10,579 nt of DNA from Planctomycetota bacterium (GCA_023621895.1 JAMOAF010000536.1:1-10579), one strand, 5' to 3'; counted from the first letter of the stretch, positions 1-7,389 are shown. Program-made: numbers and translations. The notes: a model not told the origin generated them from the letters alone.

Positions 1-117
1 GCCCCCGCAGCACACGCCCCCGCGGCACGCCCCCCCGCGGCACGCCCCCCCGCAGCCCCCGCGGCCGCAGCGCCAGCGCCCGTGCAGCCCGCGGAGCCCG
101 CGGAGCCCGCGCCCGTC
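1..117 (+). repeat. Ala/Pro-rich low-complexity coding repeat
   Basis: The first ~75 bases encode alternating Ala and Pro with a 15-bp unit (gca cgc ccc ccc gcg) present nearly twice in tandem, followed by Pro-Ala-Glu triplets (cag ccc gcg gag ccc gcg gag). It keeps the frame of the HEAT/receiver gene and looks like a flexible interdomain linker. Such tracts are prone to slippage and to assembly error. Confidence 0.6.
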
Positions 118-2247
118 GCGCCAGACAGTCCGGGTGTGGCGGCGATCCTGGCAACCGGTCCGGCGACGCCCGCCGAGAAGGTCCGGGCGGCAAAAATCCT
201 GGCCGGATTCGACCGGCCGGATCTGGCCAAGCGGTTCCTTTCCGAAGTCCTCGCCGCCAATCTCGACCAAGACCAGTTGGTCTCGCTCCACGCTCAACTC
301 GGCGCGCCCGTGTTCGTCGAATTGGCCGGGCGGCCCGAGTTGGCGCCGGAGGGAAAACAGCTTGCCGATGCCGTCCTCGACGCGGCCAAAACCGTCCGGC
401 AGGATGCGGCCCGCTTGGCAGGATTGGTTGACGGACTTTCCGACGCCGACGCGGCGAAGCGACGCGCTGCGATGCAGGGCCTGCTCGAAGGGGGCAAGGC
501 CTCGCTGCCGGTGCTCATGGGCGCCCTGGCCGACCCGGCGAGAGCCGGCCAGCGCGACATGATCCGCGCCGCGTTGGTCCGGTTCGGAATGTCGGCCGCC
601 GCGCCCCTGGTGGCCGCGCTCGAAAGCCCGGACGCAAACCTCCGCGCCAGCGCGATCCAGACCCTGGCCGGCCTGCCAGCCCGGCAGTTCATGCCCTTCT
701 ACCTGGCCTCGGCCCTCGATCCGGAGGAAGACCCTCAAGTCCGCACGATGGCAACCCGCGCGCTGGCGACGCTCGGCATCGAGGTTCCCAGCCCGGCGGA
801 CGCGGCGGCGATGCTGCTCCGCGAGGCCCGCGACTACCTGGCCGGGCGGCGGAACCTCCGTGAGGACCTCGACGGCAACGTGACGTTCTGGACGTGGGAT
901 GCGGCGGCGGCCCGGCCGCTGGCCGAGCCGCGGCCTCTGGACGACGCGCGGCTGGCGCGTGCCGCGCGCCTGGCGGCCGGTGCCCACCGCGTGGCCCCGG
1001 CCGACGACCAGGTGCGGTTGTTCTACCTGGTGACGACCCTCGAGAGCGCCGCTCGGAAGGCCGGCCTCGGCCAGCCGCTCGCGATCGAGGCCGACTCGCC
1101 GGCCGGGATCGCCGCCGCCGCCGGACTGAAGACGGTCGAACAGGTGCTCCTCCACGCTCTCGAAAACGACATGCCGGGAGCGGCGATTGCCGCGGTGCAA
1201 ATTCTCGGCGAGCGTGGAGACATGCTCGGTGTGCTGATGGGCGATCCCGAGGGGACGCCGCTCGTCAAGGCGGTCCGCCACGGCGATGCCCGGGTCCGTT
1301 TTGCCGCCCTCGAGGCGATCGTCCGGCTCGATCCGCGGGCGCCGTTTCCGGGCTCCGCAAGCGTCACCGACGCCGCCGTTTTCTTCGCCTCCTCGCAAGG
1401 CCGGCGCGCGGCCCTGGTGGCCGGCCCGAGCACGGCCGAGTCGCAACGCATCGCGGGCTACCTCGCCGCGATTGGTTTCGTGGTCGAGACGGCCCGCTCC
1501 GGGCGGGAACTGATCGACCTGGCCCTGCGGTCGGCCGACTACGAGTTGGCGCTGATCGACCTGGGGCTTGAGCGGCCGGCGGTCGACCTCTTTCTCCAGC
1601 AGCTTCGCCACGACAACCGGACCGCCCGGCTCCCCGTCGGCATTTTGGCGCGCGACGGAGAGCTGTCCCGCGCGGAGCGCGCGGCGGAGCGCGACAAGCT
1701 GGCAGCCGCGTTTTCTCGCCCCCACTCCCAGGAGGTCGTCGCCTGGCAGGTGGGCCGAGTCCGCGCCCTGGCCGGTCAACGGGTTGAAGCATCGCAGCGA
1801 CTCGAGCGGGCGGCCAAGGCAATGCAGTGGATCGCCGATTGGAGCGCCGGCCACGAGGTATTCCACCTCCCCCGCCAGATCGATCCAGTCTACCAGGCCC
1901 TGTTCCAGCCCCAACTGGCCGAGCAGGCGATGGCAATCCTCGCCAATTCGCAAACGCCCGAGGCGCAGAAGGCCCTGATCGACCTGGCAAGCCGCTCGAC
2001 GCAGCCCCTTGAGCGGCGCAAGGCGGCCGTCGAAGCCCTTTGGGACAACGTAGGCAAGGGCGGGGTTCTGCTCACATCAAGCGAAATCCTCCTCCAGTAC
2101 GATCGCTACAATCAAGGCGAGAACCTTGACGAGGCTTCCCGGCAAGTGCTGGCTGCGATCTTGAATTGCCTGGAAACGCCCTGGAAACTGTCGCAGCAAT
2201 CGAAGGCCCCTGAGCAACAGCAGGGCGCCCCGCAGCCCGAACCATGA
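1..2247 (+). CDS. HEAT-repeat protein with degenerate response-regulator receiver domain (5' end outside window)
   Basis: The reading frame is open from base 1, so the true start is probably upstream; the GTG at 82 is only the first start-like codon inside an Ala/Pro-rich linker. Residues are counted from that GTG. About 110-235 and 350-418 are Ala/Leu-rich paired helices typical of HEAT or armadillo-like repeats, usually protein-binding scaffolds. About 441-550 has the alternating strand/helix pattern of a CheY-like receiver: a first strand RAALVAGPS, the phospho-acceptor-like Asp493 in ALIDLGLE, and SRP (545-547) where the conserved Lys-Pro is expected. The acidic pair that normally binds magnesium after strand 1 is replaced by Gly-Pro, so phosphorylation is doubtful. 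The last 170 residues are helical and end in a Gln/Pro-rich tail. The stop overlaps the start of the sigma-54 activator gene (ATGA), so the two are probably co-translated. A role as a scaffold or modulator of that activator is inference. No membrane segment is visible in the part present. Confidence 0.85.
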   Translation, partial: APAAHAPAARPPAARPPAAPAAAAPAPVQPAEPAEPAPVAPDSPGVAAILATGPATPAEKVRAAKILAGFDRPDLAKRFLSEVLAANLDQDQLVSLHAQLGAPVFVELAGRPELAPEGKQLADAVLDAAKTVRQDAARLAGLVDGLSDADAAKRRAAMQGLLEGGKASLPVLMGALADPARAGQRDMIRAALVRFGMSAAAPLVAALESPDANLRASAIQTLAGLPARQFMPFYLASALDPEEDPQVRTMATRALATLGIEVPSPADAAAMLLREARDYLAGRRNLREDLDGNVTFWTWDAAAARPLAEPRPLDDARLARAARLAAGAHRVAPADDQVRLFYLVTTLESAARKAGLGQPLAIEADSPAGIAAAAGLKTVEQVLLHALENDMPGAAIAAVQILGERGDMLGVLMGDPEGTPLVKAVRHGDARVRFAALEAIVRLDPRAPFPGSASVTDAAVFFASSQGRRAALVAGPSTAESQRIAGYLAAIGFVVETARSGRELIDLALRSADYELALIDLGLERPAVDLFLQQLRHDNRTARLPVGILARDGELSRAERAAERDKLAAAFSRPHSQEVVAWQVGRVRALAGQRVEASQRLERAAKAMQWIADWSAGHEVFHLPRQIDPVYQALFQPQLAEQAMAILANSQTPEAQKALIDLASRSTQPLERRKAAVEALWDNVGKGGVLLTSSEILLQYDRYNQGENLDEASRQVLAAILNCLETPWKLSQQSKAPEQQQGAPQPEP

Positions 2248-3302
2248 GCCAAGTTGTTTTTCGGCGAGACCGCGAAGAGACGGGGCCTCCGATTCCGGGC
2301 CTAATCGGCTCGGGCCCGGCGATGCAGGAGGTCTACCGGCTGACGCGCCAGGTCGCACGCTCGAACGCCTCGGTCCTGCTGCTCGGTGAGACCGGCACGG
2401 GAAAGGAGCTGATCGCCAAGGCGATCCATGCGCTCAGCCACCGCGGCAGCGGCCCGTTCATTCGCGTCAATTGCGGGGCGCTGGCCGAAAACCTCCTCGA
2501 AAGCGAGCTGTTCGGCCATGTTCGCGGCGCGTTCACCGGCGCCGTGACGAATCGAACCGGCCGCTTCGAAGCGGCCCACACCGGCAGCGTCTTTCTCGAC
2601 GAGATCAACTCGACGACGGCCAAGCTTCAGGTCAAACTGCTCCGCGTCCTCCAGGAGCACGAGTTCGAACGCGTCGGCGACACGCAGACAATCCGCGTCG
2701 ACACCCGCGTGATTGCCGCCAGCAACCGCGACCTCGTCGAAGAGGTCGAGGCCCAACGCTTTCGCGAAGACCTCTACTACCGTCTCAACGTGATCACGAT
2801 CTATCTGCCCCCGCTCCGCCAGCGGCGCGAAGACATCCCCGAGTTGGTCGGCCACTTCCTCAAAATCTACAACGAAGCGAACGGCCGCCATGTCCCTCAC
2901 GTCGAGCGAAGCGCCATGGAGTCGCTGATGGCCTACTCCTGGCCGGGCAATGTCCGCGAACTACAGAACTATATCGAGCGGGCCGTCGTCCTCGCCCCCG
3001 GCGATGAACTCACGCTGGACCTGCTGCCCGAGGCCGTGCGGGGCCAGAAACGGCCCAGCATCGGGCGCCACAAGCCCGTTGATCTTCGCACGTTTGCCGC
3101 CGAACTGGTCGAATACGGGTTGGACAGCGCGGGGCCCGACGGCGAAAATCTGCACGCGAGAATCGTCAACGGAGTGGAACGCGAAGTGATCGCCCAGGTC
3201 ATGGCCCGATGCGACAACGTCCAGATCAAGGCGGCCGCGCGGCTCGGCATCAACCGCAACACGCTTCGAAAGAAGTTGAAGGAATACGATCTGGAAGGCT
3301 GA
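2244..3302 (+). CDS. Sigma-54-dependent transcriptional activator, AAA+ and Fis-type HTH, no sensory domain
   Basis: A 352-residue bacterial enhancer-binding protein that would use ATP to remodel RNA polymerase-sigma-54 at -24/-12 promoters. Visible motifs: Walker A GETGTGKE (48-55), the sigma-54-contacting GAFTGA loop (95-100), Walker B VFLDE (116-120), the FRED and YYRLN arginines (R174, R180), the sensor II motif WPGNVREL (233-240), and a C-terminal Fis-like helix-turn-helix (about 315-350, ending in NRNTLRKKLKEYDL). All residues needed for activity seem intact. The central domain begins within about 20 residues of the N-terminus, so there is no receiver, GAF or PAS domain; this is the PspF-like layout, where activity is controlled in trans. 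The ATG at 2244 overlaps the upstream stop as ATGA, with no clear Shine-Dalgarno, suggesting translational coupling to the HEAT/receiver protein, the obvious candidate partner. A matching sigma-54 promoter lies at 7421-7436, but no link is shown. Confidence 0.95.
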   Translation: MSQVVFRRDREETGPPIPGLIGSGPAMQEVYRLTRQVARSNASVLLLGETGTGKELIAKAIHALSHRGSGPFIRVNCGALAENLLESELFGHVRGAFTGAVTNRTGRFEAAHTGSVFLDEINSTTAKLQVKLLRVLQEHEFERVGDTQTIRVDTRVIAASNRDLVEEVEAQRFREDLYYRLNVITIYLPPLRQRREDIPELVGHFLKIYNEANGRHVPHVERSAMESLMAYSWPGNVRELQNYIERAVVLAPGDELTLDLLPEAVRGQKRPSIGRHKPVDLRTFAAELVEYGLDSAGPDGENLHARIVNGVEREVIAQVMARCDNVQIKAAARLGINRNTLRKKLKEYDLEG

Positions 3303-3324
3303 CCCCGCCCCGCCGTTGGTTGAG

Positions 3325-3355
3325 CCTTTCGGCAGCCAATCGCCGCTGCGAAAGG
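3325..3355 (+). terminator. Hairpin after the sigma-54 activator gene, possible terminator
   Basis: CCTTTCG pairs with CGAAAGG and, after one bulged G, CAGC pairs with GCTG, giving an 11-bp stem with an 8-base loop, 22 bases after the stop codon. No T-run follows directly (T-rich sequence appears only near 3381-3392), so it may be a weak or Rho-assisted terminator, or only an RNA-stabilising 3' hairpin. Confidence 0.35.
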
Positions 3356-3410
3356 ACCGCTATCCGGAGGGGAGTGGCCGTTTTGGGTTTTTCAAAATCC
3401 GTCGCCCTGA

Positions 3411-3563
3411 CTTCGTTGCCCCCTGGCGTTTCCCCTGGTTCCCACGCTCCAGCTTGGCAGCGCCGGCTGGCCCGAATCTCATTCCCTTCCTCACCTCGTT
3501 GCCCCCGCGTTTCCCCTGGTTCCCAAGCTCCAGCTTGGGAACCAGGGGGAGGCTGATTCTCAT
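3411..3563. repeat. Two diverged tandem copies of a ~70-bp palindrome-bearing repeat
   Basis: Copy 1 (about 3411-3482) and copy 2 (about 3494-3563) share CGTTGCCCCC, then CGTTTCCCCTGGTTCCCA, GCTCCAGCTTGG and a GAATCTCAT/GATTCTCAT end, at an offset of 81-83 bp. Copy 2 holds a perfect inverted repeat with 17-bp arms (3513-3529 and 3532-3548) around CC. In copy 1 the right arm has decayed after AGCTTGG and the left arm has C for A. From memory, this GTTCCCAAGCT palindrome family is dispersed in planctomycete and cyanobacterial genomes like REP elements. No T-run follows, so it is not a canonical terminator, though the hairpin could stop or protect transcripts between the two operons. The 372-bp spacer 3303-3674 otherwise holds no gene that I can support. 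Confidence 0.8.
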
Positions 3564-3622
3564 AACTGTGCCGCCCGCGCTCATGCCGTCGGGGCGCGCC
3601 CTATAGCATTTGTTCCCGTTTG

Positions 3623-3631
3623 TGCCATAAT
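3623..3631 (+). promoter_or_regulatory. Candidate extended -10 promoter for the STAS/ATPase operon
   Basis: TGC followed by CATAAT matches the extended -10 pattern TGnTATAAT with one mismatch, in the only spacer ahead of the STAS gene. It would start transcription near 3638 and leave a leader of about 37 bases. No convincing -35 box is seen, as expected for an extended -10 promoter. The upstream ATG at 3630 lies inside this box, which argues against its use as a start codon. Confidence 0.4.
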
Positions 3632-3662
3632 GTTTTGGCGAACCCAACCTCGGCGGCTCGAC

Positions 3663-3667
3663 GGGAG
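3663..3667 (+). promoter_or_regulatory. Shine-Dalgarno deciding the STAS start
   Basis: GGGAG sits 7 bases ahead of the ATG at 3675. The earlier in-frame ATG at 3630 has no such site, so the shorter protein is preferred. Confidence 0.6.
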
Positions 3668-3674
3668 ACCCCTG

Positions 3675-4031
3675 ATGGAATTGAACGTGCTTTCCGACGA
3701 TGGCCCGATCCTCCACGTGGGAGTCCAGGGCGCCGTTTCCATGGCCGCGCTGGCCGAACAGTCGGAGTTGCTTGCCGAGTTGCTCAAGGATCGGGGATAC
3801 AAGACTGCGGTGTTGTTGAACCTTGCGAACGCCGAGCAAATCGACTCGGCCGGCATGAGTTGGCTAGTCGTCCAGCACAAGCGGTTCTGCGACGCGGGAG
3901 GGCAATTCGTGATTCATTCGGTTCCCTACACCGTCATGGAAACCTTCAAGGTGATGCGATTGGACCGGGTCTTGAACTTGGCCGCCAATCAAGCAGAAGC
4001 GATGAAGCTCGTTCAAGGAGCGGCAGGATGA
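3675..4031 (+). CDS. STAS-domain protein (anti-sigma factor antagonist-like)
   Basis: A 118-residue single-domain protein. It has the STAS pattern: two N-terminal strands (ILHVGVQGAV), a helix, a central strand AVLLNLANAEQ, then the conserved loop IDSAGMSWLV (56-65), a helix, and strand QFVIHSVP. Ser58 in DSAG is at the position phosphorylated by partner kinases in SpoIIAA/RsbV-type antagonists, so the phospho-switch may be intact. Known relatives bind an anti-sigma kinase, or act inside larger signalling complexes. No RsbW-type kinase or matching sigma factor is adjacent; instead the gene overlaps a secretion-type ATPase gene by ATGA. The target may therefore be the ATPase or something elsewhere, which is inference. 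The start was chosen for its Shine-Dalgarno; using ATG 3630 would add 15 residues unlike a STAS fold. Confidence 0.85.
   Translation: MELNVLSDDGPILHVGVQGAVSMAALAEQSELLAELLKDRGYKTAVLLNLANAEQIDSAGMSWLVVQHKRFCDAGGQFVIHSVPYTVMETFKVMRLDRVLNLAANQAEAMKLVQGAAG
4015..4020 (+). promoter_or_regulatory. Strong Shine-Dalgarno deciding the ATPase start
   Basis: AAGGAG lies 7 bases before the ATG at 4028, inside the end of the STAS gene. It fixes the start, although the frame stays open for about 400 bases upstream. Confidence 0.75.
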
Positions 4032-5266
4032 CCAGCGAACTGCCGGTATGCCCGCTGGACGGGATGAATCTCGACGAGATGTCGGTGGAGATGGCCGTCC
4101 GGCAACTGTTTGACTACGCCGCCGCGCTGCCGGCGAGCGACATCTTCCTCACCGCCCACGAGAACAGCGTCGCCGTATCGGTCCGCCACCTCGGCACGTA
4201 CAAGTGCGTCGCGGCGATCGTCGCGTCGGCCGGCCGCCATTTCATCAACCACGTCAAGGCGAGTGCCGGAATGGACGTGGCCCAGCGGCGCCGGCCCGCG
4301 GACGGGCGATGGCTGTACCCGATGGAAAACGGCAAGAAACTCGACGTCCGCGTGAGCACGATCCCCACCCTCTACGGCGAAGACATGGCGATCCGCCTGC
4401 TCGATAGCAGCATCGGCCTGATGGAGCTGGAGAACCTGGGGTTCCATCGCAAGAGCCTCGATATCATGATGAGCCTGCTCACGCGGCCGAGCGGGCTGAT
4501 CCTCGTCACCGGGCCGGCCGGGGCGGGCAAGACGACCACGCTCTATAGCTGCCTACAGTATCTCAACGACGGCACGCGCAAGATCAATACGATCGAGGAC
4601 CCCATCGAGTACGTTCTCGAAGGCGTCCGACAGTCCCAGGTCAACCCAAAAATCCGGCTCGGATTCCCCGAACTCCTGACCAGCGTCCTCCGCCAGTCGC
4701 CCGACGTGATCATGGTCGGCGAGATCCGCGATCCGATCACCGCCGAGACGGCGGTCCGGGCGGCCAACAGCGGCCAGTTGGTCTTCGCCACCCTCCATGC
4801 TCCGATTGCCGCCGGGGCGGTCGACAGCATGCTCGCCCTGGATGTCGTCCCCTATTTCCTCTCGACCTGCCTGATCGGCGTCGTCTCGCAGCGGCTCGTT
4901 CGCACGCTCTGCGAAGAGTGCCGCATGTCGTTCGATTTGAGCGCCGCCCCGGAGACTTTCAAAGACATCAAACATCTCCTCGAGCCCGGCCAGGGCGAAT
5001 ACCTCTACTCCTCGCCCGGCTGCGACCACTGCCACCACACCGGATTCACCAACCGGACCGGCGTGGTCGAAGTCCTTCGCGCGACCACGGAAATCCGCCA
5101 GATGATCGTCGAACGGCGGCGCGCGCGGGAGATCAGCGACATGGCCGTTCGCCAGGGGATGCTCGACCTGCGCCACGGAGCCTTGCTGAAAGTGGCCCAG
5201 GGCGTGACCTGCATGGAGGAGGTCGTGCGGAGAATCCCCATGGAGTACCTGCTGCCCGAAGACTGA
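4028..5266 (+). CDS. PilB/GspE/PulE-family secretion ATPase, short form lacking the N-terminal domain
   Basis: A 412-residue hexameric-type ATPase that in known relatives powers assembly of type IV pili or type II secretion pseudopili at the inner membrane. Motifs: SDIF (37-40) and RRRPADGR (87-94) of the N2 PAS-like domain, VRVSTIPTLYGED (107-119), Walker A GPAGAGKTTT (162-171, Lys168), the Asp box NTIEDPIEY (187-195), Walker B DVIMVGEIRD (226-235), the His box QLVFATLHA (250-258), and a zinc-binding pair of CxxC motifs (C295/C298 and C332/C335). Typical PilB/GspE proteins are about 500-570 residues with an MshEN-type N1 domain that contacts GspL or PilC partners; that domain is absent. Walker A reads PAGA instead of the common PTGS, which should still bind nucleotide. 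The gene overlaps the STAS gene by ATGA and has its own strong ribosome site. No pilin, platform protein or secretin gene lies next to it, so its machine is elsewhere, or it does another job. Confidence 0.92.
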   Translation: MTSELPVCPLDGMNLDEMSVEMAVRQLFDYAAALPASDIFLTAHENSVAVSVRHLGTYKCVAAIVASAGRHFINHVKASAGMDVAQRRRPADGRWLYPMENGKKLDVRVSTIPTLYGEDMAIRLLDSSIGLMELENLGFHRKSLDIMMSLLTRPSGLILVTGPAGAGKTTTLYSCLQYLNDGTRKINTIEDPIEYVLEGVRQSQVNPKIRLGFPELLTSVLRQSPDVIMVGEIRDPITAETAVRAANSGQLVFATLHAPIAAGAVDSMLALDVVPYFLSTCLIGVVSQRLVRTLCEECRMSFDLSAAPETFKDIKHLLEPGQGEYLYSSPGCDHCHHTGFTNRTGVVEVLRATTEIRQMIVERRRAREISDMAVRQGMLDLRHGALLKVAQGVTCMEEVVRRIPMEYLLPED

Positions 5267-5338
5267 GCGGCAATCAGCCAGATTTGCGATTCATCCCGCG
5301 GCGTAAACATACCCCAGTCTCCAGCGGAGGGAACCATC

Positions 5339-7198
5339 ATGGCGGCTGACCGTTGGCGCAGGCCGGCGCGGTTCTGCGCGCTGCTGCTCGGATTGGCAAT
5401 CGGCGGCCCGTCAAGCGCTGCGGGCGATGTCCCGCTCGTTGAGCAGGGCGCGGCGAGGGCCGCGATTGTCAAATCGGCGGACGCCTCCGAGGTCGTCAAC
5501 TTCGCCGCGTCGGAATTGCAGCGATATCTTCGCAAGATATCAGGCGCCGAACTGGCGATCCGCCCTCGGGCGCCGGAAGCCGGCTCCGCGATCGTTCTGG
5601 AAACGGCCAGGCTCGCGCCGCCTCGAAATGGCCTGGAGTGCGACCGTTTCGCCATCAAGACCGGCAGCGAACGGGTGCTTCTCACCGGCAACACCGACCG
5701 CGCGGTGCTCTACGCCGTCTACACGCTGCTCGAAACGCTCGGCGCGGCGTGGCTCGAGCCGGGCGAGCAGGGCGAGATTCTGCCGCGCAACCCCACGCTC
5801 CGTGTCCCTCGAATCGACCGCGTGTTCACCCCCGCGTTCGACCTTCGCGGGATGCGCATCTATGACGAGGGCGGCGGCGAGCAAACCGTTGACTGGATGG
5901 CCAAGACGCGGATGAATTTCGTCCTCGCGCCCAAGGACGGTCTCCCTCCCAAGGGGTTTGAGCAGCGCGGGATGCTCCTGATGAAGGGCACGCATCACGA
6001 CTTCGCCCTGCGGATGGGATTGGACCCCGACTGGCACAAGGATCCGGCCAATTTCCAGTATCTCGCCATGCTCGGCGGCAAGCGGGCCCTCCCCCGCGGC
6101 AAAGATCCATGGTACCTGTCGAACGTGGAACCTTGCCTTTCAAACCAAGAGGCCGTGGAGATGCTCGTGGCGGCGGCGATCAAGTCGATCGAGGACTGCC
6201 CGGCAATCGACATTCTCGATGTCCGAGCCGACGACATTCTCAACAACTGGTGCGAGTGCGAGGCGTGCAGCAGGCAGACGGCGACGGACAACTACGTCAG
6301 CTACGTCAATCAACTCGCGGCAAAGGTCCACCAGAGGTGGCCGGAGAAGAAGGTCTCGCTGATCGCCTATTTCGACACCGTCTTTCCGCCGCGGGAAGTC
6401 CTGCCCGACGCCTCCCTGGGCAACCTGGTCCTTTGGTTCGCTCCCATCACCCGCCCCTACCGCCAGCCCATCCGCTCCGTTTCGGGCGGCGAGAAGACGG
6501 TCATGGAGTTCCCTCGCAACAAGGCAGTCTGGCCCGTTACGGACAGCGGTTGGGAGCCGATCCTCTTGGCTTGGCGCAGGCTGTTTTCCGGACCGATCCT
6601 GATCCTCGATTACTACCACTGGTCGGACAATGCCGCCGGCCGGCCCTCGTACTTCTACATGCGCCCCGGAGTGATTGCAGCAGACTTGCGCTACTACCAC
6701 GAACTGGGCCTGAGCGGATCGATCGGCGTCGAGCCTTGCCCTCTGCAACTGCCGAACGGGTGGAATCAGTACTTGAAGGCCAGGCTGCTGTGGGATCCGT
6801 CGCAAGACGTGGCGCAGCTCGAGCGGCATTATGACGAGCAATCCTACGGCGACTGCGCGGCGGCGGCCCGAGACTGCCTCTCCACCGTGGCCGCCGTGCT
6901 GAGCGCCGAGCGGAACGACGCGGACAGCGTGCAGAAACTGCGGGAAGCCGCCGCCCGCTTCGCTGCCGGCGTAAAGAATTGCGAAAAAGCCCCCGCCGTC
7001 GAGGAGCGGCTTCAGCGGATCGCGCTCTGGGCGACGTATGTCACCTTGCGGAAAGAATACTACCACCGGCTGTACGCCTCGCCGGCCGACTCGCTGAAGC
7101 AAGCGCGAACCGACCTGGCCGATTTCGTCCAGTCGCACCGCGACAGCCTCGCCCGCTACTGCGGCCAGGTCGAGCGGATGGTGCCCAGGGACAGGTAA
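5339..7198 (+). CDS. Exported DUF4838-family protein, probable glycoside hydrolase
   Basis: A 619-residue protein. Residues 1-28 form a signal peptide (basic start, hydrophobic ALLLGLAIGG, likely cut near AAG), so it is exported. About 35-160 resembles the alpha/beta N-terminal domain found ahead of alpha-glucuronidase and GH20-type barrels (FAASELQRYL, VLLTGNTDRAVLYAVYTLLE, WLEPGEQGEILP). About 165-480 is the DUF4838-type barrel, with the signature YLSNVEPCLSNQE (259-271), LDVRADDILNNWCECEAC (293-310) and the acidic site candidate ILDYYHW (422-428). The C-terminus is helical. As I recall, some DUF4838 proteins founded CAZy family GH163, which cleaves complex N-glycans; whether this one shares that activity is unknown. 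GGAGG at 5326-5330 with an 8-base spacing supports the ATG at 5339. It lies 72 bp after the ATPase gene, with no clear promoter of its own, so readthrough is possible. The alpha-galactosidase downstream suggests a glycan-use neighbourhood. Confidence 0.85.
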   Translation: MAADRWRRPARFCALLLGLAIGGPSSAAGDVPLVEQGAARAAIVKSADASEVVNFAASELQRYLRKISGAELAIRPRAPEAGSAIVLETARLAPPRNGLECDRFAIKTGSERVLLTGNTDRAVLYAVYTLLETLGAAWLEPGEQGEILPRNPTLRVPRIDRVFTPAFDLRGMRIYDEGGGEQTVDWMAKTRMNFVLAPKDGLPPKGFEQRGMLLMKGTHHDFALRMGLDPDWHKDPANFQYLAMLGGKRALPRGKDPWYLSNVEPCLSNQEAVEMLVAAAIKSIEDCPAIDILDVRADDILNNWCECEACSRQTATDNYVSYVNQLAAKVHQRWPEKKVSLIAYFDTVFPPREVLPDASLGNLVLWFAPITRPYRQPIRSVSGGEKTVMEFPRNKAVWPVTDSGWEPILLAWRRLFSGPILILDYYHWSDNAAGRPSYFYMRPGVIAADLRYYHELGLSGSIGVEPCPLQLPNGWNQYLKARLLWDPSQDVAQLERHYDEQSYGDCAAAARDCLSTVAAVLSAERNDADSVQKLREAAARFAAGVKNCEKAPAVEERLQRIALWATYVTLRKEYYHRLYASPADSLKQARTDLADFVQSHRDSLARYCGQVERMVPRDR

Positions 7199-7389
7199 AG
7201 CCGCGTCCCATATCGCAACCACTTGCCAGCGGTTTTTCGCGGCTGATTGACCCGAGCTGTAGATTCTACAATCCAAGTTTTTCAAGATTTGGCAGCCAGT
7301 CTCCCCCTCTGACGAGCGGACTGTTGTCTTGGAGATGTGTTGGCAAATCATGGCGCCGTAACGGCTTAGGTAAGTCGAGCCTGGCGCCC
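7199..7389 (+). other. Non-coding spacer with palindrome and possible structured RNA
   Basis: No supported gene. A perfect palindrome TGTAGA-T-TCTACA lies at 7258-7270, operator-like in shape. A TTGACC (7247-7252) and TACAAT (7267-7272) pair straddles it, but with only 14 bp between them. Further on, GGCGCC (7352-7357) can pair with GGCGCC (7383-7388), enclosing GGCT (7363-7366) with AGCC (7378-7381), directly before the terminator at 7390. This could be the 3' UTR of the DUF4838 transcript or a small RNA; neither is shown. Confidence 0.35.

Noticed and set aside
894..1571. 225-codon open frame on the plus strand inside the HEAT/receiver gene
   Set aside because: Arg/Gly/Ala-rich shadow frame with no domain.
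3411..3563. CRISPR array
   Set aside because: There are only two diverged copies, with no regular spacers.
3630..3674. Longer start for the STAS protein at ATG 3630
   Set aside because: No Shine-Dalgarno, the ATG lies inside the extended -10 candidate, and the added residues do not fit a STAS domain.
3620..4027. In-frame N-terminal extension of the ATPase to 548 residues
   Set aside because: It overlaps the STAS gene, its sequence is Arg/Gly-rich and unlike an N1 domain, and AAGGAG at 4015-4020 marks the ATG at 4028.
5284..5313. Promoter for the DUF4838 gene (TTGCGA with AAACAT or CATACC)
   Set aside because: Poor -10 match and unsuitable or marginal spacing (15 or 18 bp); not enough to call.
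6032..6049. TGGCAC inside the DUF4838 gene as a second sigma-54 promoter
   Set aside because: There is no TTGC at the required spacing. The same holds for TGGCAC at 8425-8430 in the anti-sigma gene.
7351..7388. Known riboswitch such as c-di-GMP-I
   Set aside because: Paired segments exist, but the conserved bases of that class are not found upstream.
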